Assembly (NCBI GenBank): GCA_026997055.1
Contig: JALWJU010000124.1
Coordinates: forward strand, 1-7,307
Direction of reading: 5' to 3'
DNA length: 7,307 nucleotides
From: Paracoccaceae bacterium
Lineage (GTDB): Bacteria > Pseudomonadota > Alphaproteobacteria > Rhodobacterales > Rhodobacteraceae
Position numbers and translations under genes: made by a program. A model generated the notes under the pieces. It did not search any database. It was not told the origin of the DNA and worked only from the letters and a program-made list of their open reading frames with translations. Each line of letters begins with the position of its first letter. Within the stretch, counting starts at the first letter, position 1. Shown in pieces: positions 1 through 6,961 of this stretch.

Positions 1-37
1 GTCTGTGGGCGCTGCGCCTGACGCAGCGCCCACAGAC
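1..37. repeat. Perfect inverted repeat at the window edge
   Basis: Bases 1-16 and 22-37 are exact reverse complements, separated by the 5-base loop CCTGA. The repeat lies inside the 3' part of the DgoK-like reading frame and starts precisely at base 1. No T-tract follows on either strand, and the reading frame stays open through it, so an ordinary terminator is not obvious. A perfect fold-back exactly at a sequence end is typical of chimeric read or assembly artefacts, so the last few residues of the DgoK-like protein should be treated with caution. Confidence 0.85.
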
Positions 38-695
38 CTGCAAGCAGCGCCTGTTCGCCACCGAGCCGGCCGGGGGGCGCGCCCTGGCCGGTGAGCCCGG
101 TCGCATAGGCATCGGCCAGCGGTCCGTCGCCGATCACCACCACTTCCATGCCCAGCCACCAGGGCCGGGCGGCGGCGAGATCGGCGCCGACGAAATGGCC
201 GGTGATCGCGCCCGCCTGTGCGCCGAGCTCTGCCGCCGCGAGGTCGGCGGCCAGCGCCTGCGGGCGGCTGAGCGAGCGGCTCACGGCCTCCTCGAAACCC
301 GCCCCGGTATCGGCCCCGCCAAAGGCGGCGATAAGCCGCCCGGTGAGGCTCGACTGAAAGGCGACCAGTTCGCCGGCACTGATCCGCAGCCAGTGGCAGC
401 GCGGTCCGGTGATGCAGGCGACCCCGTCAAAGCCCGGCCGTTCGGCCAGCAGCCCGGCGGCGCGCGCCACCGCGCAGCCCAGCCGCCCCCGGGGGCTCTC
501 CTGCGCATAGGCAGGCAGCGGCCCGTGGGGCGCCACATATTCCCGCGCGCCGGGCAGCAGGGCGGGCACCATGATCTCCGCCGCGCCCTCGCCGCAGGAG
601 ACGACCGGCAGCCCCTCGGGCGGGCGCGTACCGAGAGCCTCGCCGCCGCGCATGTGCCACCGCTTGCCGTCTGCCTGTGCGATCCATTCGTCCAT
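1..695 (-). CDS. DgoK-like protein (2-dehydro-3-deoxygalactonokinase family), short and possibly degenerate; 3' end cut
   Basis: The frame gives 231 residues from the ATG at 695-693 and leaves the window without a stop. An AAGG Shine-Dalgarno-like motif sits 5 bases before the start. The C-terminal half resembles DgoK sugar-acid kinases, which phosphorylate 2-dehydro-3-deoxygalactonate with ATP in the cytoplasm. TGPRCHW (96-102) lies where the family has PGTHSKW, followed by ISAGELVAF, LTGRLIAAF (117-125), GADLAAA (170-176) and VVIGD (186-190). The N-terminal part is much shorter than usual: family members run to about 290-340 residues and start with a phosphate-binding Asp-Trp-Gly-Thr-Ser motif. 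Here the start reads EWIAQADGKRW and that motif is missing. The frame stays open upstream, but I see no better start there. Kinase activity is therefore doubtful; it could be a diverged paralogue, a regulatory relative or a decaying gene. The last ~5 residues fall in the edge palindrome. It is divergent to glpK with an 86-base gap. Confidence 0.7.
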   Translation of the reverse strand, partial: MDEWIAQADGKRWHMRGGEALGTRPPEGLPVVSCGEGAAEIMVPALLPGAREYVAPHGPLPAYAQESPRGRLGCAVARAAGLLAERPGFDGVACITGPRCHWLRISAGELVAFQSSLTGRLIAAFGGADTGAGFEEAVSRSLSRPQALAADLAAAELGAQAGAITGHFVGADLAAARPWWLGMEVVVIGDGPLADAYATGLTGQGAPPGRLGGEQALLAGLWALRQAQRPQ

Positions 696-781
696 GCTGC
701 CTTGTAGCCCGGACCGTGCGCAGACAAAAGGGCGTGACCCGCGTGAATTTCCGGGGCAATCTGGGCAAAAACGGAGGTCCC
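696..781. promoter_or_regulatory. Divergent intergenic region between the DgoK-like gene and glpK
   Basis: These 86 bases must hold the 5' signals of both divergent genes. The only clear element is the GGAGG ribosome-binding site of glpK at 773-777, four bases before its ATG. I could not identify convincing -35/-10 boxes or an operator dyad, so the promoter assignment rests on gene arrangement alone. Confidence 0.4.
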
Positions 782-2259
<1,478 letters not shown>

Positions 2260-2260
<1 letters not shown>

Positions 2261-2274
2261 GCGGGCTGCCCGCC
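2260..2274. terminator. Short hairpin between convergent glpK and tupA, weak terminator candidate
   Basis: A GGCGGG/CCCGCC inverted repeat with a 3-base CTG loop begins at the last base of the glpK stop codon. It is GC-rich and well placed for two converging transcripts, but no T-run follows on either strand. The rest of the 75-base gap holds a palindrome AGGCGCGCCT at 2313-2322, followed on the minus strand by CCTTTCCC. Either could help end transcription; neither is a canonical intrinsic terminator. Confidence 0.3.
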
Positions 2275-2335
2275 GACCGCTTCGCCCGTTCCTCATTGTC
2301 GCGCGGGAAAGGAGGCGCGCCTGCTTCGTGCCTGT

Positions 2336-3148
2336 TCACTCGGGCTGGGCGTTGAAGGTGAAGAGCTGCTCGCCGCCGATCCGGTAGCCGTCGATCAGCG
2401 CGCGGGCGCGGGGGCCGGTCAGCCAGTCTTCGAGACGCGCCACCAGGTCGGCCCTGACATGGGGGTGGCGGGCCGGGTTGACCGGAATGAGGCTGTATTG
2501 GTTGAACAGCGCCGGATCGCCCGCATAAAGCAGCGCGAGATCGCCCTTGTTGCCGAAATTGAGCCAGGAGGCGCGGTCGGAGAGGGTATAGGCGCCCATC
2601 CCGGCAGCGGTGTTGAGCGTCGCCCCCATCCCCGCGCCGGCCTCGCGGTACCACGGCCCGGCGGCGGTGGGGTCGATCCCGGCGGCCTGCCACAGGGCGC
2701 GCTCCTTCTTGTGGGTGCCGCTCTCGTCGCCCCGGCTGACGAAGAGCGCCCCGGCGGCGGCGATGCGCGCCAGCGCCTCGGCGGCGGATTGCGCGCTGGC
2801 GATGCCGGCCGGATCCTGGCGCGGGCCTACCAGCACGAAATCGTTATACATGATCTCGCGCCGGTGGGTGCCGAATCCCTGGGCCACGAAAGCCTCCTCG
2901 GCGGCGCGCGAATGGACGAGGATCGCATCCACATCGCCCTGCTCGCCGAGCTTCAGCGCCTGCCCGGTGCCCACCACCAGCAGCTGCACCTCCAGCCCCA
3001 GATCGGCCTTGATCTCGGGCAGCAGCACATCGGCAAGGCCGGAATTGTGAAACGAGGTGGTGACCGCCATGCGGATCGTCTCGGCCCCGGCCGGAGTGAG
3101 GCTCAGCAGGGCGAGGAGCGGAGCGATGAGCCAGTTCAGCAGTTTCAT
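2336..3148 (-). CDS. tupA: Tungstate-type ABC transporter substrate-binding protein (TupA)
   Basis: A 270-residue periplasmic protein expected to capture tungstate (possibly molybdate or vanadate) and hand it to TupB/TupC. Residues 1-22 form a Sec signal peptide with a hydrophobic core and an AGA cleavage site before E23. TupA family landmarks follow in order: AVTTSFHNSGL (28-38), VGTGQAL (59-65), GDVDAILVH (71-79), MYNDFVLVGP (100-109), FVSRGDESGTHKKE (136-149) and a C-terminal GEQLFTFNA block. The arginine of SRGD is, from memory, the residue linked to tungstate selectivity in Desulfovibrio TupA. The usual TTTS oxyanion motif reads VTTS here. The ATG overlaps the tupC stop as ATGA (3148-3145), which implies translational coupling; GGGAG lies about 10 bases before the start. 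Tungstate would serve enzymes such as formate dehydrogenases or aldehyde oxidoreductases, none of which are in view. The family is clear; the exact anion is not proven. Confidence 0.93.
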   Translation of the reverse strand: MKLLNWLIAPLLALLSLTPAGAETIRMAVTTSFHNSGLADVLLPEIKADLGLEVQLLVVGTGQALKLGEQGDVDAILVHSRAAEEAFVAQGFGTHRREIMYNDFVLVGPRQDPAGIASAQSAAEALARIAAAGALFVSRGDESGTHKKERALWQAAGIDPTAAGPWYREAGAGMGATLNTAAGMGAYTLSDRASWLNFGNKGDLALLYAGDPALFNQYSLIPVNPARHPHVRADLVARLEDWLTGPRARALIDGYRIGGEQLFTFNAQPE

Positions 3149-3915
3149 TCGACGATATCTCCCTTGATGAAGGCCGCTGCCTCCGGCGTCCGTGGCGCGT
3201 TGAAGAAGGCCTCGGCCGGGCCGCTCTCATGCACCCGGCCGCCGTATAGAAATACCACGTCGCTGGCCAGCCGGCAGGCCTGGCCCATGTCGTGGGTGGC
3301 CATGACGATGCGCATGCCGCCCTGCCGGGCCTCGAGCAGAAGCGTTTCGATTTCGCGCATGGCCCGCCCGTCGAGGCTGGCGCAGGGCTCGTCGAGAAAC
3401 AGGATCTCGGGGCCGGTGATCAGGGCGCGCGCGAGGCTGAGCTTCTGCTTTTCGCCGCCCGAAAGCACCGGCGCCGGGCGCTCAAGCGCCTCTGCGAGCC
3501 CGATCCGCCCGGCCCAGCGCGCCGCCCGCGCCCGCGCCTCGGCGCGCCCCACACCGCGCAGGCGCAGAGGATAGGCGATGGAGTCGACCACGCTGCGGCG
3601 CATCATGATCGGGGTCTGAAACACATAGGCCTGGCGCATGCGCGCCTCGCGCATCGGCACCGCCCAGCGGATCTCGCCCGCCGCCAGGCGCTCGAGCCCG
3701 TGCATCAGGCGCAGAAGCGTGGTCTTGCCGGCGCCATTGGGCCCCATGACGATGGTGAAGCCCTCGCGCCCCAGTTCCAGATCCACCGGCCCCACCAGCC
3801 GCTTGCCGCGCCGGCGCGCCTCGGCCCCCTTCAGCCGCAGCGGCAGGATCGGGCCGGTGGCGGCATGGGGCGCGGGTGCGGGTGTAGGTGCGGATGCGGG
3901 CATGGCTGCTGTCAT
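3145..3915 (-). CDS. tupC: Tungstate-type ABC transporter ATP-binding protein (TupC)
   Basis: The cytoplasmic ATPase that drives the importer, 256 residues from the ATG at 3915. All nucleotide-binding motifs are intact: Walker A GPNGAGKTT (58-66, Lys64), Q-loop Q100 in VFQTP, signature LSGGEKQKLSLARAL (from 151), Walker B ILFLDEP with Asp175 and Glu176, D-loop SLD and switch histidine H208 in ATHD. The domain alone, without a long C-terminal regulatory extension like the ModC molybdate-pterin domain, fits TupC. The start is uncertain: TTG 3951, ATG 3915 and ATG 3903 are in frame and none has a good ribosome-binding site. The first ~20 residues are an Ala/Pro-rich, low-complexity extension encoded by a degenerate hexamer repeat, and the conserved domain begins near PILPLRLKG. 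The stop overlaps tupA by four bases; tupB ends about 100 bases upstream on the same strand. Confidence 0.93.
   Translation of the reverse strand: MTAAMPASAPTPAPAPHAATGPILPLRLKGAEARRRGKRLVGPVDLELGREGFTIVMGPNGAGKTTLLRLMHGLERLAAGEIRWAVPMREARMRQAYVFQTPIMMRRSVVDSIAYPLRLRGVGRAEARARAARWAGRIGLAEALERPAPVLSGGEKQKLSLARALITGPEILFLDEPCASLDGRAMREIETLLLEARQGGMRIVMATHDMGQACRLASDVVFLYGGRVHESGPAEAFFNAPRTPEAAAFIKGDIVE
3872..3901. repeat. Degenerate hexamer repeat in the tupC 5' end
   Basis: Five consecutive 6-base units on the plus strand (GCGGGT, GCGGGT, GTAGGT, GCGGAT, GCGGGC) encode an Ala/Pro/Thr/Ser dipeptide run on the minus strand in the N-terminal extension of TupC. Since units are six bases long, gain or loss of one keeps the reading frame. 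The units are imperfect, so strong length instability is not expected. Confidence 0.6.
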
Positions 3916-4018
3916 CGGGGCGATGATGCCCCAAGGCCCGGCGACTGCCAAGATGGCGAGGCCGGGAATTATGGCCCGATCCGCGCCCCGGCGCTGGACA
4001 AAATGTCCCTGCCGGACG
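3916..4018 (-). promoter_or_regulatory. tupB-tupC intergenic stretch with two small dyads and a -10-like box
   Basis: About 103 bases separate tupB from the ATG chosen for tupC, long for genes in one operon. Bases 3996-4008 form a perfect dyad, GGACA-AAA-TGTCC. A second hairpin, GGGGC/GCCCC with a 6-base loop, occupies 3917-3932 directly before the ATG at 3915. On the minus strand CATAAT near 3973-3968 resembles a -10 box, but no -35 box stands at the right distance. An internal promoter or regulator site is possible but unproven. Confidence 0.3.
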
Positions 4019-4723
4019 CTACCAGACGCTTGCCCGCTCGGTGCGCGAAATCCAGTGGATCGCCAGATTGACGCTCAGCGAGAGCGCGATCAGGATCAGC
4101 CCCAGCCCCATGGCAAAGGCAAAGTTCCCCTTGCCCGTCTCCAGCGCGATCGCCGTGGTCAGCACCCGCGTCACATGGTCGATATTGCCGCCCACGATCA
4201 TGATCGCCCCGACCTCGCCGATCCCCCGGCCGAAGCCCGCCAGCATTGCCGTGAGCAGCGCCCGGCGCCCGTCCCACAGGATCGCGGCGATGCGCTGGGC
4301 GCGGCTGGCATTCATCGACAGCAGCAGGTCGTGATACTCGGCCCAGAGGTCGCGCATGGTCTGATGCGCAATCGAGGCAATCAGCGGCGTGATGATGATG
4401 ACCTGGGCGATGATCATCGCGGTCGGGGTGAAGAGAAGCCCCAGCACGCCCAAGGGTCCCGAGCGCGAAAGCAGCATGTAGACCGCAAGCCCCACCACCA
4501 CCGGCGGCAGGCCTATCAGGGCATTGAGGAGCGCGATGGTGAAGCGGCGGGCGCGAAAACGCTTGATCACCAGCCAGGCCCCCAGCGGCAGGCCGATCGC
4601 CGAGGCAATGATGACGGCGCTCATCGTCACCCGCAGCGACAGAAAGACGATTTCGTAAAGGTCTGGATCAAGGGTGAAAATCAGCTTCCACGCCTGCCAC
4701 AGCCCCGCTGCAAATCCGTCCAT
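4019..4723 (-). CDS. tupB: Tungstate-type ABC transporter permease (TupB)
   Basis: A 234-residue inner-membrane permease that forms the channel of the importer. The ATG at 4723 is chosen because GGAGGG lies five bases upstream; an earlier in-frame ATG at 4771 would add 16 poorly conserved residues and lacks this site. Hydrophobic segments lie near residues 24-53, 62-85, 92-116, 155-178 and 201-225, consistent with about five to six membrane helices. The EAA coupling loop that docks the ATPase is seen around 139-173 (SRAQRIAAILWDGRRALL, then GFGRGIGEVGA). The family-typical block TTAIALETGKGNFAFAMGLG (189-208) is the best match to TupB rather than ModB. It is the first gene of the B-C-A cluster; tup clusters are more often written A-B-C. 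The LysR gene on the same strand ends 54 bases upstream. Confidence 0.94.
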   Translation of the reverse strand: MDGFAAGLWQAWKLIFTLDPDLYEIVFLSLRVTMSAVIIASAIGLPLGAWLVIKRFRARRFTIALLNALIGLPPVVVGLAVYMLLSRSGPLGVLGLLFTPTAMIIAQVIIITPLIASIAHQTMRDLWAEYHDLLLSMNASRAQRIAAILWDGRRALLTAMLAGFGRGIGEVGAIMIVGGNIDHVTRVLTTAIALETGKGNFAFAMGLGLILIALSLSVNLAIHWISRTERASVW

Positions 4724-4777
4724 GCGGCCCTCCCTCACCCGCAGGCAACACCATCCGGCGCGCAGAGACAAGGGCTT

Positions 4778-5668
4778 TCATGTGCAGCTGCGCCGGGCGA
4801 AATGGCGGCGGGCGAAATCCATGAACACCCGGATCATGCGCAGATCGGCGCGCGCAGCGAGGTGGATCAGGCTTTCGTTCATGCTCATCCGGCAATCGCG
4901 GATCGGGATCGCGACAAGGCGCGGATCGTGGCCGAATTCGGCCTGCGAGACAAAGCCCAGCCCGGCCCCCGAAGCCACGATCTCGCGCACCGCCTCGCGC
5001 CCCTCGGCCTCAATTGCCGGGATCAGGGGCAGGCCCAGCCGCGCGGCTTCGGCCTCGAGCTTGGCACGGGTGCGCGAGCCCCTCTCGCGCAACACCAGCG
5101 GATAGCGCAGAAGCTCGGCCAGCGGGCGCGGGGCGCCGTCGGCCACCAGCGCGCGCGCCGCAAAGGCGACGATCGGGCTCGCGCCAAGCTCCAGCACCTG
5201 CATTTCGCGGCCGAAATCCCGGCTGCCGGCCAGCCCGATCTCGGCTTCATAGGCGGTGAGGGCGGCGACCACCGCTTCGCTGTTGCCGCTCCGAAGGTGC
5301 AGCGAAATGCCCGGATAGCGGGCGCGAAAGGCGGCCAGCAGGCCGGTGAGGTGATGGGCCGAATCGACCATCAGCCGCAGCCTGCCGGCCGGCACCGCGC
5401 GGGATTCGCTCAGAAGCTCTCCGATCTCGCCCTCGGTCTCGAAATAGCGTTCGGTCAGGCGAAACAGGCGCCGCCCGGCCTCGGTCAGGCGCACATGGCG
5501 GCCTTCGCGGCGAAACAGCCGCACATCATGCGCCCGCTCCAGCCCGCGCACCTGCTCGGAAATCGCCGGCTGGGAGACCGAGAGCGCCTCGGCGGCGCGC
5601 GAAAAGCTGTCCAGCAGGGCGACGTGGTGAAAGGCTTTCAGCTGGGCGTGGCGCATTGGTATAGGCAT
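4778..5668 (-). CDS. LysR-type regulator of 2-aminoethylphosphonate catabolism
   Basis: A 296-residue transcription factor with the LysR layout: N-terminal winged helix-turn-helix (about residues 8-65; recognition region SFSRAAEALSVSQPAISEQV at 21-40, wing HVRLTEAG), a linker helix, and an effector-binding domain from about residue 92 onward. Its sequence and its position back to back with phnW fit the LysR group associated with aminoethylphosphonate catabolism (TIGR03339 as I recall it). It probably senses AEP or a pathway intermediate and activates phnWX from the shared promoter region, also controlling itself; this is inference from family and arrangement. Two starts are possible, ATG at 5668 and ATG at 5656 (Met5); neither has a clear ribosome-binding site, and the conserved domain begins just after both. 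It is followed on the same strand by tupB after 54 bases. Confidence 0.9.
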   Translation of the reverse strand: MPIPMRHAQLKAFHHVALLDSFSRAAEALSVSQPAISEQVRGLERAHDVRLFRREGRHVRLTEAGRRLFRLTERYFETEGEIGELLSESRAVPAGRLRLMVDSAHHLTGLLAAFRARYPGISLHLRSGNSEAVVAALTAYEAEIGLAGSRDFGREMQVLELGASPIVAFAARALVADGAPRPLAELLRYPLVLRERGSRTRAKLEAEAARLGLPLIPAIEAEGREAVREIVASGAGLGFVSQAEFGHDPRLVAIPIRDCRMSMNESLIHLAARADLRMIRVFMDFARRHFARRSCT

Positions 5669-5750
5669 GGCTTATGTTAACAGCAGTATTATTGATTTTA
5701 CATATGTTCCGGGATCGGTCAAACCGGGGCTGAAAGCGCAAGAGGCCGCC
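5669..5750. promoter_or_regulatory. Divergent promoter/operator region between the LysR gene and phnW
   Basis: This 82-base gap holds a sharp AT-rich island: 5671-5710 has 11 G/C in 40 bases inside otherwise very GC-rich DNA. It contains an imperfect dyad, 5671-5680 against 5697-5706, with 8 of 10 positions complementary and a 16-base spacer (core ATGTTAA ... TTTACAT). TATTAT at 5687-5692 and TTAACA at 5677-5682 resemble -10 and -35 hexamers, but no pair has ideal spacing. Position and composition fit binding by the adjacent LysR protein. The phnW ribosome-binding site AGAGG is at 5741-5745. Confidence 0.6.
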
Positions 5751-6929
5751 ATGACCCAGCCGATCGAACCGCCGCGCCTGGGCGAGCCGTATCTGCTCAC
5801 CCCCGGCCCGCTCACCACCGCATACGCTACCAAGGCGGCGATGCTCAGCGACTGGGGCAGCTGGGACGGCGACTTTCGCGCCATGACCGCCGAGATGCGC
5901 GCGCGCCTCATCGCGATGCTCGGCGCCGGGGGCGAGGCCTATGACTGCGTGCCGATGCAGGGCTCGGGCACCTTCGCGGTGGAGGCGATGCTGGGCAGCT
6001 TCGTGCCGCGCGAAGCCCATGCGCTGGTGCTCGCCAATGGCGCCTATGGCCAGCGCGCGGCCCGGGCGCTCAGCTATCTGGGCCGGCGCCACAGGCTGCT
6101 CGACAAGGGCGACTACCTGCCGCCGCGCGGTGCGGAAGTGGCTGAAATACTTGCCGAAAACCCGGACATCAGCCATGTGGTGGCGATCCATTGCGAGACT
6201 TCCTCCGGGATCCTCAACCCGCTCGTCGAAATCGCCGAAGCGGTGGCGCGCGCCGGGCGAAAGCTGCTGATCGACGCCATGTCCTCCTTTGGCGCGGTGC
6301 CGGTCGAGCCCGCCGAGATAAAGTTCGAAGCGCTGGTCTCCTCGGCCAACAAGTGCATCGAGGGGGTGCCGGGCTTCGGCTTCGTGCTGGCGCGCAAGGA
6401 GGCGCTGGAGGCGGCCGCGGGCAACAGCCATTCGCTGAGCCTCGATCTCAATGCCCAATGGGCCTACATGGAGGCGACCGGCCAGTGGCGCTTCACCCCG
6501 CCGACCCATGCGGTGGCGGCCTTTCTCGAGGCGCTCCGCCTGCACGAGGCCGAAGGCGGCGTCACCGGGCGCGGCGCGCGCTACGGCGAAAACCGCGACG
6601 TGCTGGTGGCCGGGATGCGCGCGCTCGGCTTCGAGACCCTGCTTGCGGATCGCTGGCAGAGCCCGATCATCACCACCTTTTTCTGCCCCGCCGACCCGGC
6701 CTTTTCCTTCCCCGCCTTCTACGAGGCGATGAAGGCGCGCGGCTTCATCATCTATCCGGGCAAGCTCACGGAGGTCGAGAGCTTTCGCCTCGGCCATATC
6801 GGCCAGGTCGATGCCCGGGTGATGCGCGATGTCGTGCGCGCCGTGGGAGAGGCGCTGGAAGAGATGGGCGTGGCCAGCGCAGCACCCCCCGAAAGCGCCA
6901 TGCGCGAGCGCGCCCGCCTCGAAGTCTGA
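5751..6929 (+). CDS. phnW: 2-aminoethylphosphonate:pyruvate transaminase (PhnW)
   Basis: A 392-residue PLP-dependent class V aminotransferase in the cytoplasm. It moves the amino group of 2-aminoethylphosphonate to pyruvate, giving phosphonoacetaldehyde and alanine, the first step of the phosphonatase route. The ATG at 5751 has AGAGG five bases upstream and gives the normal N-terminus with LLTPGPLTT at 15-23; the frame is open back to an ATG at 5667, but that would consume the AT-rich operator region. Landmarks match Salmonella PhnW: QGSGTFAVEA (70-79, cofactor phosphate site), SHVVAIHCETSSGILNP (141-157), Asp175 in LLIDAMSSFG for the pyridine nitrogen, PLP-binding Lys201 in SSANKCIEGVPGFGF, and SLSLDL, PIITTFF, FIIYPGK and FRLGHIG later. 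A short tail of about 20 residues follows the conserved core. phnX starts 32 bases downstream, presumably in the same operon under the divergent LysR gene. Confidence 0.97.
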   Translation: MTQPIEPPRLGEPYLLTPGPLTTAYATKAAMLSDWGSWDGDFRAMTAEMRARLIAMLGAGGEAYDCVPMQGSGTFAVEAMLGSFVPREAHALVLANGAYGQRAARALSYLGRRHRLLDKGDYLPPRGAEVAEILAENPDISHVVAIHCETSSGILNPLVEIAEAVARAGRKLLIDAMSSFGAVPVEPAEIKFEALVSSANKCIEGVPGFGFVLARKEALEAAAGNSHSLSLDLNAQWAYMEATGQWRFTPPTHAVAAFLEALRLHEAEGGVTGRGARYGENRDVLVAGMRALGFETLLADRWQSPIITTFFCPADPAFSFPAFYEAMKARGFIIYPGKLTEVESFRLGHIGQVDARVMRDVVRAVGEALEEMGVASAAPPESAMRERARLEV

Positions 6930-6961
6930 ACCAATCGAAACGAAACCGAAAGGAAACGCAG

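Noticed and set aside
677..781. 35-residue N-terminal extension of glpK
   Set aside because: The GGAGG site at 773-777 and the usual GlpK N-terminus place the start at 782; the extension would overlap the start of the divergent gene.
696..781. TTGTAG at 702-707 as a -35 box for glpK
   Set aside because: No credible -10 box lies 16-18 bases downstream.
2459..3574. Plus-strand open frame of 371 codons opposite tupA and tupC
   Set aside because: Shadow of the tupA and tupC genes; no coherent domain.
4724..4777. Possible molybdenum or tungsten cofactor riboswitch ahead of tupB
   Set aside because: The gap is only 54 bases, too short for the known Moco RNA motif, and no matching helices were seen.
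3638..5680. Plus-strand open frame of 680 codons opposite tupC, tupB and the LysR gene
   Set aside because: Low-complexity shadow translation lying opposite three genes with clear family motifs; no ribosome-binding site or domain of its own.
5526..6797. Minus-strand open frame of 423 codons opposite phnW
   Set aside because: It covers the strongly conserved phnW coding region in antisense and has typical shadow composition (Gly/Ala/Arg/His).
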